Translations under genes and position numbers: made by a program
Source: Eudorina sp. 2006-703-Eu-15
Lineage: Eukaryota; Chlorophyta; Chlorophyceae; Chlamydomonadales; Volvocaceae
DNA length: 64,000 nucleotides
Assembly: GCA_003117195.1 (NCBI GenBank)
Contig: BDSI01000026.1
Span: 248,001 to 312,000, forward strand
Direction: 5' to 3'
In this document: in pieces, positions 12,501-22,337 of the stretch
Layout of the letters: each line of letters begins with the position of its first letter
Position numbering within the stretch: position 1 is the first letter of the stretch
The notes under the pieces: generated by a model
Seen by the model: only the letters and a program-made list of their open reading frames with translations
What the model was told of the DNA's origin: nothing
Databases searched by the model: none

Positions 12501-14459
12501 CTCCCTCCCCCACGCACCACCCACAAGCCACACCCACTACCCACTCTCCACGCATCGGATCGGCTCTGGAGTGTCTTGCTCTCGACGTCACGAGCTAGGC
12601 CCTCGCGACCGCCCCTGGCCCCCCCTTCTGCATCCAACCGCAGAGCGCTTCAACAGCCACAACCAGACGTTCAAGTGGCTTGCCTCCGCGGACGCTCAGC
12701 TGCGGGTGCGCGTGTGCTCAAACCCCCCACGCTGCTCGAAACCGCTCCCACACCCTGCAAGCTCGAGCGAGCATGTGTTCGTGGGTGGCCGATCGAGGCC
12801 GAAGACCCACCCGGGTTTGGGATAGAGGTTTACACAACGTACAGAGCTGGTCGCCGGGCATACCGGAAGTGCAACCCAGCGACGGTCGATGCACCGCAGC
12901 GATGCTGCGTCTGGTCCTTGAGCTGTGACGTTTGAGGGAAGGGAAGCCGCGGGCGCGGACAATACTGATGGCCGGGACTCATCTGCCGGTGCTAGATATG
13001 GCCGTGCGTGCTTGCAGTCTTCACTTTATCCCCCCCTGTCCTTTCCATCTTTGGAATGGTAACGTTCTACCGGTGCTGCGTTCCACGACGGAGGTAGCCG
13101 CCCCCCCTCAGTGGATGCTGCGGTCGACGACCACCTGTCCTGTGATTCCGTACACCGGTGACTCACTCTTGACCCCCGTCACCACTTTTCTTTGAACTGG
13201 ATTGCGCAGTCGCGGCAGCGGGAGATATTGGCCCTGCAGCCCTCCATAGCTGCGCTGCGGGAGCGCCTGGGCGCCAAGCGCGCGGATGATGTCAAGAACC
13301 GGCAGCACCGGCTGGCTCGGTCCCGGAAGGAGATGCTGGAGTCGGTGGAGGTCTTCGCGCCGCGCGTCCGGAGAGCCATGCGGGAGATGGAGGTGCGCCG
13401 CCGACCGTTCGTCGGGTCAGAGCCGAGCCGAGCCGGGGGGGAACCTGCAGGGGCAGGCAGGCGGCGGCTCATCGGGTCGGGGCGGCGGGGCAATTACTGC
13501 GGTGGGCAGGTGACGGCTGCGGCAGTGTTGTGCACGGCCGGGCGAGGCAGCTGGGGTTATTGCGGGGGGAAGGGCGATGATCGGCGGGCATGCGGTCACG
13601 GGGCCTGGGGCAAGTGTCGCGACGAGGAAGCGGCGATGTCGCAGGCCAGGGCGTGGTGCGCAAGCCGGGCTTGGTCAGAACCGCTCGTCAGAAAGCAGGT
13701 ACTGGTGGATTCGGCCACAGGGGTCTTGGCGGCATCGGAAACGTCGTGTTCCGCACCGGGACACCGGAGCAGGACGGACAGATCCGGAGCTTCCCCACAT
13801 CCAAAGGGGTGCCTTGCGATCGCCTGACACTCGTGTCGGCAACGCTGGTCCCTTGTGTGTGTGGGTCCGCTGTCACATTCTTGCACGTGCCCGCCGTGTG
13901 ATTTGCCACAGGAGCAAGGCGCCATCAAGCTGGTGCCGTGGCGGAAAGGTGAGAGTTGCCAACAGAGCTGTCGCGTAATCGCCTGGGTCTCTTGCCGCTG
14001 TTTCTTATAGTCGCCATGTCATGCACATCCTCGGGGTGCAAATTTTAGTTCTACCCTCTTGAGTCGCATTACTTTACCCGCACATGGCTCATCCGCGGCC
14101 TTCAACCGGCGCACATAAGGGTCCCGACCACAGCAACCACGCTATGCCAGACCTGGTAGCGCACTAATCGTATCTGCGTGCAGTTGCGTGGTTTGCTGTC
14201 TGCATTTATTACACCTTGTGCCCCTGATGGCCACAGCCTGGCCCTGAAGCCCTACACCCCTGACCCGCTGCACCGCTGAACCCTCTGAGTACCTATTACC
14301 CCTGAACCCTTCGCAGTGAACGGTCTGACCGCCCAGGAGATGCTCAACGAGATCCGGTCGATCTTCGCCCGGATCAACCAGTTGCAGCAACAGCCGCTGC
14401 AGCCCCACGAGCGTCCGTACAGCGCGCTGCTGCCGCCGCCCGCACGGCCCGGCTTCTGA
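6528..14459 (+). CDS. Large coiled-coil protein, function unknown, possibly augmin-like (14 exons, 905 aa)
   Basis: Exons: 6528-6866, 7168-7257, 7673-7793, 8266-8376, 8978-9189, 9367-9498, 9816-9953, 10293-10442, 10935-11265, 11480-12148, 12644-12705, 13210-13392, 13912-13948, 14317-14459. Every splice phase agrees and the total is 2718 bases. The protein is rich in Gln, Arg, Leu, Ala and Glu, with heptad-like stretches at about residues 60-160, 300-430 and 770-850. A poly-Ala run lies at about 513-527 and a Gly/Ser/Ala-rich segment with little order at about 595-735. No catalytic motif, signal peptide or membrane segment is visible. The N-terminal helix pair and the C-terminal block near VPWRKVNGLTAQEML loosely recall the augmin subunit HAUS5/AUG5, but this is only an impression. 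It shares its upstream region with the sulfotransferase gene. Confidence 0.8.
6966..7057 (+). repeat. Tandem duplication, two copies of a 46-base unit
   Basis: The unit beginning GTAGTTCACCAGCGCCCGTC occurs twice in a row with one visible difference at the end (GCCTCG versus GCCTCA). It lies in intron 1 of the coiled-coil gene. Confidence 0.85.
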
Positions 14460-16922
14460 GAAGCCGGCTGACCGCGACGCCGCTGGCTGCGGATGCTGCC
14501 GGTTGCGGTGGCTGGGCCCCTCGCCGCGGTGTAGGATTTCCATCTCACGGAGTGCAGCGCGGCTGCTGGTGTACCCATCTGGGTCGCTGCTGCTAGCCTT
14601 CTCCAGCGCAGTGACGCTGGTTTGCACGGGGACAGCCGCGAGTCCATGCGGCCGCATCGCATGCGCATTCACGGTCGGTTACATCGCGCCATCTTACGTC
14701 GCGCTTGATGGCGCGACAACTGCACACGGCTCCCCACCCCGGGCGGCATCGTTCGGTGCCCACGCAGGTAGCTCGTAGGTAGGACGTATGACGTCGTGCA
14801 GTGGCCGTGAGCCCGACCGTGACCCCAGCCCTTCAGGCGAGCCCGGGGCATGATTGCATGTACGTATGACTGTAGGAGGGCGTGTGCGGATGGCGTCCGG
14901 CCGTGTCCTCTCTTGAGACGCGTTTGCACTGCCCGCTCCCTCAGCGACCCCCGAACACATTCAGCCGCGCCCTATGGAGTGATGAAAGCCCTCGTCCCCA
15001 AGCGGCCTAGTCCCCAAGCGGCCGACCCAACGGGCACCCTGCCATGCCACGACGCGGCCGAAGCGCCTGGGCCGAGCGACACGGCACAGGTACAGGACCC
15101 TGGCTGTGTTGATGGGGTGTGTCCCGTAAAGGGTCGGCAGCTTGCTGAGCGGCGGTCACTATGTGAGGTTGCCGAGGTAGGCCGACTTCGACGACTTCGA
15201 CGCCGCCCTGCAGGGAGGGTGCAACCCCGGCCGGCGGAACCGCGCGTCGGGCGCCAGGCGCGGCGTCGGGTGCTAGGCAGGGCTATAAGACGGACGTGAC
15301 CGCATTGGACGCAGGAAGCGCGCGCCGTTTGCTCGACGGGTGGAGCAGTTACTGTCCGCCCGGCAGATTCGGGGCACGGGGAAACGTGGTTGCGGGGATG
15401 TGGCAATCGTGGGCTGTGGGTACGGGGTGGGGGGATGTGGCGTCGTGAGCATTCACGTGAGGCTTACTCATCATTCACATGTGCTATACCGTACTCGTGG
15501 CGTGTACATGGACGTGTGACGTTTGTGTGGCGGAGGCGTGCTTCAACGAACTGTGCAGGGGTAATGGTCGGCGAAGCAGGCTGCGAATTCGGTCGCGACC
15601 AGGTCTGTCAACTGGACGTGGGGGAAACAGAGCTGCCGCACGGGACTGAGAGCATGTAAGTGCGGTCGGTTTACATCACCACCGCAAGCGCTTCGCAGCG
15701 CAGGCCACCAATCATGGCCATGGCGTCCTCCTCTCGTGCGGGCGTGTCGCGGCTGGTACATATTAATTAACCGTTACAAGGTGGACCCGTATCCCGACCG
15801 GGTGTTCCAACGGGCCCAGATAGCTAGTAGGTGCCTCGTCTCATCAACCCCTACCAAGGACTGCGCACCCATCCTCCATCACCCGCGGGGGGGGTCACGC
15901 AGCCATACCGGCCACTACACCAGATTACCAGCGCGCCAGGATTGCCTCTCCTAGAAGCCGCGCCAGACCCGCCTAATCACACGGCGGTGAGGGGACGGGG
16001 ATTCGAACCGCCGATCTCTGGACAGAATGCCAGTGTCTTTCCCAGTAGACGACCCCCCCGGTGGTACATGTCATTGTCTGAAGTGCTGATGCCACTATTC
16101 TGCTGCGCATTCGTAGCGATAATGGCTGCGTCCGGCAGGTCAGGGCAGTCACCTCGACCAACAAGACACCCTCCTGCACTGACCGGGACAACCTTGTCGT
16201 GGGAACGACGTGAACCAGCACGTTCTGGGACTAGCGGCCGCCTGTAAGGGTTTCCTCCAACAACAAAGAAGCATCGCCCGAGGGAATTGACGCCTGCCAC
16301 ACCCACGTAAGCAAACCGTGGCGGCTACGTCAAAATTTCGGAAAGGTACACAGCCCAAACCGGGTCGGGGCGAAAAGCGCCGCCCAAACGGTAAAAGACA
16401 TGGATACGACATGTAGGTAGCTGTCTTCTCACCTCGTGAGTCACCCCGACAGTCGATCAACCGTCTCAGTGCCAAGCCAGCAGCGGAGGCAATGCCAATA
16501 CCACTCCTGTACGGCTGGTGACACCTCGAGCACAGACTTGCTTACTTGTCGAAGCAGGCACACAACAAAACGACAACGTCAAACCCGGACAAGGGCACTA
16601 CTGCCCGTACCCGACACGATAAAAAAGAGCTGCGGGCCTCGCCCAACAAGGAAAACTACCGCAATCGTCAAACGCCCCCCTTGCGTCGATGTTCTCTCGT
16701 CGAATATCCCCATTACGAAATCAACAATTCTTAATGCCGCTAATAGGATTTCATTGTAAAACAACCTTGTCAAATACGTTCCATTGTCAAATACGCGACC
16801 CGTTTGGTCCACGTAACGTAACAGGCAGGAGGGAGCAGCCCTCGCTAGCTGCACTAACATCGCTTCTTCCACCTCATTGCTCTTTGCGACCCCCATCCTC
16901 TTGCTCAAGCCCGGCCACTCCG
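14460..16922. other. Gene-poor interval between convergent genes
   Basis: Apart from the degenerate tRNA-like sequence at 15988-16059, I find no frame with recognisable domains or splice support. The region lies between the 3' ends of the coiled-coil gene and Ro60-A, so it should hold their 3' untranslated regions. Confidence 0.5.
15988..16059 (-). pseudogene. tRNA-like sequence, probably a tRNA pseudogene or tRNA-derived repeat head
   Basis: On the minus strand the sequence has a 7-bp acceptor stem including two G-T pairs, a 4-bp D stem (GTCT/AGAC) and a T loop GGTTCGAATCC, 72 bases in all. The T stem has two mismatches out of five. The anticodon arm does not fold properly: only CTGG/CCAG pairs, around an eight-base loop. 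No anticodon can be assigned with confidence, so it is unlikely to be functional. It could be a relic tRNA or the head of a SINE. Confidence 0.5.
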
Positions 16923-19900
16923 GTGCCGCCTCCTCGTCCGCCTCCCGCCCTCACCGCGCCTCCGCTGCCACCTTGTCCGCCCCCCGCCCCGCCTCCCGCC
17001 TCTGTCCCTCCCTCCCGCCCGCCTCTCTCCCTCACAGCCTCCCCGCCGCGAAGTCCGCCACCAGCTGTGGCACCGCGCTGTCCAGCCCCGCCACGTCCAG
17101 CATGCCCGGGTCGGTCGGGTCGGCGATACTGAAGGACGTGGCGCTGAAGCCCAGGACCACCAGCTTGGCGGCGGGGAGGCCCAGGGCGGTGCGGTAGCGG
17201 CGCAGGGCCTCCGCGGGGTGGGTGCGGCCGAACCAGGTCTCGTTGTCGGTGAGGATGACGAACACGTCCACGGGGGTGCGGGCCTCCAGGGCGTGCAGGA
17301 TGGGCAGCGCGCAGTCGGTGCCGCCCATGGGGATGGCCTCGGCGCGCGCCACCACCTCCTCCAGCCTGTCCGAGGCCCGCACCTCCATGGGGACCAGCGC
17401 GTGGGAGAACGCCAGCGTCCTGACCCATGGTTCGGTACGGACCAGCGTCATCAGCATCGCCGCGGCGGCCTGGCGGCAGCTGAGCGACGTCATCCCCGCG
17501 CATTGCGTGAAGCCCATGGAGCCGGACACGTCCAGGCCGATCAGGTAGCGCTGACCCGTGGGTCGCACGTTCTTGAAGGCCAGGTAGAACGCCGCCTCCA
17601 GCGCCTCGCACACCTCCGGCACCGCCGCCCACCGCGCCACGCCGCGCGCCCCCTGCCCCGACCGGTACGTGCACAGCGCATCCAGCAGCGTCATGGGGTG
17701 CACTCGGGCGGCTGCCAGTGCCCGGGGGTCCGCCAGCCGGGAGGTGATGCGCTGCAGGCAGTCCGGCCGCTGCGTGACGCCCAGCTGCGTCATCCGACCC
17801 AGGTTGCGCACCAGCGCCGTCAGCGGCATCCCGCCCTCCAGGAACGTGGACCACAGCTCCGGAGACCGCAGCAGCGCCGTGTCGCCCACGTGCTCGTGGC
17901 CGAAGCGGTGCCGCCGTACAAGGGACACGGCAAGGTCGACGGCGGCGGCCTCGGCGGCGGCGTGGGCGGCGACGGCGGCCGGGTCCGGTGGCGGCGGCGC
18001 GGCAGCGGCAGCGGCGTCCGGCGCGGGCTCCGCCGCCGCCGCCGCCGCCGCTTGAGACCGACCGCGCTTGCCGGCCCGCTTGCGCTCTGTGGGCGGCGTC
18101 TTGACCAGGGGCGGCGGCATCCGGATCTCCTTCCGCAGCCGGTGAGCATCCACCAAGTACTGCATCACCGGGCTCAGGCTGGGCGCAGCGGCGGCGTCGG
18201 CAGCGGCGCTGGGCGCGGCAGGGTCAGCAGTGGCGTCAGCAGTGGTGGCGGGGCTGGCGATGGGGGCGGCTGTGGGGACGGCGGCGGGAACATCGGCACT
18301 GGCGGCAGCGGGCGCAGCAGCAGCCTCCAGTGTTGCCTCCGCCTCCGCCATCGGTTCAGCCTCCGCGGTCATGGCTTCCTCCGACCCTGCTACAGCTGCA
18401 TCGGCGGCAGCATCGCCTGCCTCCGCCTCCATCGCAGCAGGCCCTGTCTCGCCGGCGGCAGCGGGGGCTCCACTTGTGCCCTCCGCCTGCGTCTTCGCAC
18501 GCACCCGCCGTTCAGGCCGCTTTTGACCCGGCAGCGTCCCATGGGTCAGGAAGTCAAAGATGGCCTTCATGTCAGCAATGCGCTGCGCCTCCAACGCCGC
18601 CGCCGCTGCTGCTGCGTCGCTGCCGTCACCCGCCGCCGACGCCATCGCAACAGCACGCATCGCCTCCGTCAGGGCCCCCAGCTCGGAGGTATCGCCGCCC
18701 GCCTCGGCCTCGCCCTCTTCCTCCGCTGCCGGGGACACCATCACCCACTCGGAGTCCACCGCCGCCTCGGGCACGGACGCCGTGGAGGCGGCGCCGTCAG
18801 CGCGCGCAGCCGCAGCGCCAGCCTCTGCCTTCGTCGCCTCCGCCGCCTCCGCTGCATTAGCCTCCGCCGCCTCCGTCGCCTTCGGCTCCGCCGCCACCTT
18901 GCGCCTCTTTGTCACGTACTCCTCGGGGTCCGGGTGCGCCAGTCGGAGCAGGTCCGCGTGGCTCCAGCCGTGCCGCTGGCTGTATTTGGTCACCTGGTAG
19001 GCAACCGCGGCGGGGGACTTGTCCAGGTACCACTGAGCCACTGCCCGCCGCACAGACCGGCCCCAGCTCGCCTTGCCGCCCGCCGAGGCGCCAGCAAGCG
19101 GCTGACTGGCGCCGCCGCTGCGGCCCCGGCCGCGGCCGCGGCCGCGCCCTCGGCCGCCGGCACGGCCAAACCCGCGACCGCCACCACCACGTCCGCCGGC
19201 GGGGGCGTCAGACTCTGAATCGGCGGCTGACGTGGAGGCGGGCGGGTTCCTCTGCTGCGCCAACCAGGCAGTAACGACCCGTGGGTCGGCCGCCGCGTCG
19301 CCGGGCCTGCACGCCCTGGTCACCGCCCCCAGCTCCTTCCAGCGTTGCACCATCTCGAAGAGTGTGGACGCGGTACGGCAGACGGCAGGGAGGGCGGCCA
19401 GGGCGGCGTGGCGGGTGGCGGCATCACCCAGGCGGGCACACACCGCCAGGACCAGGATACCTGGAACAGAAGCGAGGCGCATCGGGGGGCACGGGGGTGG
19501 GCGGTGAAGCGTCAGGGCGGTGCCGTGGAGGCAGCGTACGACGTTGATGCCCGGGCCCGCATTGATTTGGGTGCGATGACTGCAGATTGCGGTACAGCAC
19601 GACACAGTATACAATGCAGACTGTAAACGACACGTATTTCCCCGTGAGTGAGATTTCAAGAACGACACAAGCGATGATGGCGGTACGGCAGCTGATGTAC
19701 CGGGCAGCTGGACCCCCGGATATCTGCGGCCCCCGGGCTGCCGCCACACGCACCTGGGCCTTGTCGCGGCGCCCGGCCCTCCCTGGAGAGGCTTGTCACC
19801 TCCTTCACCACCCGCTCGCCATGACCGTCCGCCAGCAGGCGAAGCACGCACTCGCAGTTCTCCAGCTGCAGCTCGGAGCTGGAGACGTAGTAGTTGTTGG
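16923..19900 (-). repeat. Inverted-repeat arm A (Ro60-A exon 2 to 3' flank)
   Basis: This segment is nearly identical, in inverted orientation, to 22644-25684. Similarity starts exactly at the exon 2 acceptor and covers exon 2, intron 2, exon 3 and roughly 100 bases after the stop codon, ending in a shared run GTGAGGGCGGGAGGC. The loop between the arms is about 2.7 kb. Confidence 0.9.
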
Positions 19901-20172
19901 CTGCAGGGTTGGAGGCAGAAAAAACGAGTTTGGCAACTCCGCGATAACTAACGGACACATTATTGACAGATCTAACTAGCTCCGCGAAAAATATCTTCCT
20001 GAGTCCGTTTTGGCCTGTTCCGCTTACCTTCGCTCCCAAGAATGACAAAGCGCTTCAGACGGGCAAAGTCATCAATCTTGTATACAAAGCCTCCAGCGTT
20101 GTTGGAGACCTGGTTCTCATCCAGCGGCTGGCTTTGTGGAATGTCGCCCTCAACGTCAGCCACGGGCTCCAT
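17032..20172 (-). CDS. RO60: Ro60/TROVE-domain RNA-binding protein, copy A (3 exons, 906 aa)
   Basis: Homologue of the 60-kDa Ro ribonucleoprotein, which binds Y RNAs and misfolded small RNAs. Exons on the minus strand: 20172-20028, 19900-19754, 19460-17032 (2721 bases). The TROVE N-terminus is in exon 1 (DENQVSNNAGGFVYKIDDF) and exon 2. Exon 3 gives an RGG box, then the motif KYSQRHGWSHADLLRLAHP, which keeps the His of the Ro60 RNA-binding helix. An Ala/Glu-rich insertion of roughly 240 residues follows, then the second TROVE half (MPLTALVRNLGRMTQLG). The C-terminus is a von Willebrand A-type domain with a complete MIDAS: DVSGSMG, the Thr of GGTDC, and Asp of LTDNET. Animal Ro60 is about 540 residues, so the extra length comes from the RGG box and the insertion. 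Exons 2-3 are almost identical to copy B; exon 1 is only about 80% identical in protein. Confidence 0.93.
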
Positions 20173-22337
20173 GTCGGAACCCGAAATACCGACAACAAGA
20201 GATCGAAACTGACGATGGGCCCCAAAGACACCCCGCACAAAAGTTGAGATCTAGATGTTCAGTTGAGGCAACTTGAAGCTCGAAACGTGGGAAATGACTG
20301 ACAGTAGTCTGAACAAAGGATCTCAATCTTTACCGGCTCGATAGAATGACTGTGGAACATGTAATATTTCAAGTAAGGTTAGTGTACGGTTCGCTCCCAG
20401 GCCTTTGGCCCGATGGGACCTATGGGCAGTTGGTCGTCGCAAGGATGCTGCCCTAGGACAGGATCTCGACTGCCAATCTTCACAATTTCGATGTAATAAT
20501 GATTTTGTCCGTTACAATGCAGCCCTACGACAAATGCTGATGCTGCCGGGCGCGTGCCGGTCACGGGCGTATAGAAAAATCTCAGTGACCCGCGTGGCGC
20601 TCTGGTTCGCACGATCCTTCAACAAAGCCGAGAACGCAAAAACAAACCATAAAACAAAATATTAACTACATGGTTTCGCCTGGCGCAAAGCCGATGAATG
20701 TATGGGGCACCTAGCGCACACTAATGCGTCAGGCGGCGTCAGAGCTTCCCTGGGTTCCGGAATGTTGGGGGTGCGGAAGGGGCGGCCATGCGACCGAACC
20801 CACTTGGCAACATTCGGTCAATGTTTGAATATGTACAGGATGACCTCGACGCACAACACCCAAAGGATATACCCAAAGGAAGAGACGGGTAGAACGGGGC
20901 AGGGAGGTGTAGGGGCGTAGGGCAGCCTTGCGCAGCCCAGTGAAACAGAGGGTACCCGGGTAAACGGTTGACACCAGAATGAGTAGCAATCCGCTCCAGG
21001 GCGGACGATGGACAGCCCACCGCTTCCACTGCTTCCACCGCAGTCAATGCGGTGGGCCCTATGCGCCTCACCACACGATGGTAACGTGAAATTCGTGCGC
21101 AACAAGTCCGCTGTAACGTTCATTCATTCGTTCAAGTCCGTTATAATGTTCATTCATTCATTCAACAAGTCGACATCGGGCGACGGCTCTCGGTTTGTAC
21201 ACATTTGGATGACTCGGGCTGGTGCAAGCGTGTGCGCGGTACCCACCTGTCCCCCTCGCGGCCCTCCGCGCGACTCCTGCACTTAAAAGGAGACAAGAGG
21301 GCAGGCGCCCTGCACGGAATGAAGCACTCCGGGGCACCCCACGGTCGGTTCCATGTAATCTTACAACCCACCGTGACAAACCGTGCTTGTGTAATTATAA
21401 TGAATACACCGTCGCGTCTGTGCGTTGCACGTTACACAACCACAAACTGCAAAGCGCAGGCCGACAGGTGATCTTGATCGATGACAACTTCAGTGGCCAT
21501 CCGTGGCCATACTACCTCCTCCCTCCGCGGGGCCCTCACGCGCATTGCTGTTTGGCCCTCTCCGACATCCGACAAAGGAGAGGCGCAGGGGACAGCGCGG
21601 AAGCGCGGGCGTGCTGATGACACTAAGGGACCACCGTTGAAGCAAACACCTCATAACGTAAACTTTGAGATAATGAACGGGTGGAAACCATACACAATTT
21701 CACGGATGATCGACGATGATAGGTATGCATGCAAATCCGAGAGCGTAAAAATACGCCGCGCAATGCTTGATTCTCACGATGCTGTGTATTTCTATCCAAT
21801 ATATGTAAATTTATCTCAATGTTATTTAAACCAGCACCCTAAGAGCCGTGATTGCCGGGCTTGACATCGCGAGCGGGTTGCCCGTTGAGCCCCGTGCACC
21901 TGGGGGCAACGCCTCACCAACACGCAAAAAAGTTCTTTTAAATTGATTTCTATATAGTTGCATATTCATCTCGGTTGCAACCGGTTCCAGGTGGCCGGCA
22001 TTGAGGCCGATGAAAGAGGCCTGGCCACGACGGGCCACGCAGTTTCTGCGACTGCCGAGCAGGCCTTCGGGAGGCCAAGGCCTCCTGGAAAGATATATAT
22101 CGAATCAATGTGATACTTATCACATACAAGACCAACAGAGTCAGAAAATTCTGCCCATTATAATCCCTATAATCCACATTCGCCTTCGACGCCAGTGCCT
22201 TGACTGTACATTTCCGAAGCCCATCAGGGGCTCGGTGCCGCAGCGTTTGAATAAATTTCGTCATAGTTAAAAACCCTTTATTTCCTTAGCGGCGTAACTT
22301 GCCTCTGTTCTGGCCCCAGCGCCTGCCCGTCGTCATC
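20173..22337. promoter_or_regulatory. Shared upstream region of the divergent Ro60 pair
   Basis: About 2.2 kb lies between the two Ro60 start codons. It is more AT-rich than the genes, especially 21650-22260, and contains no supportable protein gene. A degenerate repeat of about 33 bases with CATTCATTC cores lies at 21106-21170. Both Ro60 promoters must be in this interval. I looked for a Y-RNA-like hairpin and saw nothing convincing by eye. Confidence 0.5.
21106..21170 (+). repeat. Degenerate tandem repeat with TTCATTCATTC cores
   Basis: Two imperfect units of about 33 bases follow each other, each starting with GTCCG and ending in a run of CATT words. The first unit is closely matched by GTCCGCTGTAATGTCCATTC at 31202-31221. 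Confidence 0.6.

Noticed and set aside
16579..16908. A 109-residue minus-strand frame downstream of Ro60-A
   Set aside because: It lies in the expected 3' untranslated region and has no domain. I could not connect it to any exon.
17218..19218. A 666-residue open frame on the plus strand opposite Ro60-A
   Set aside because: It is an antisense shadow of the GC-rich Ro60 exon 3. The same kind of shadow appears opposite Ro60-B (23400-24941, minus). The sense frame has clear TROVE and von Willebrand A domains.
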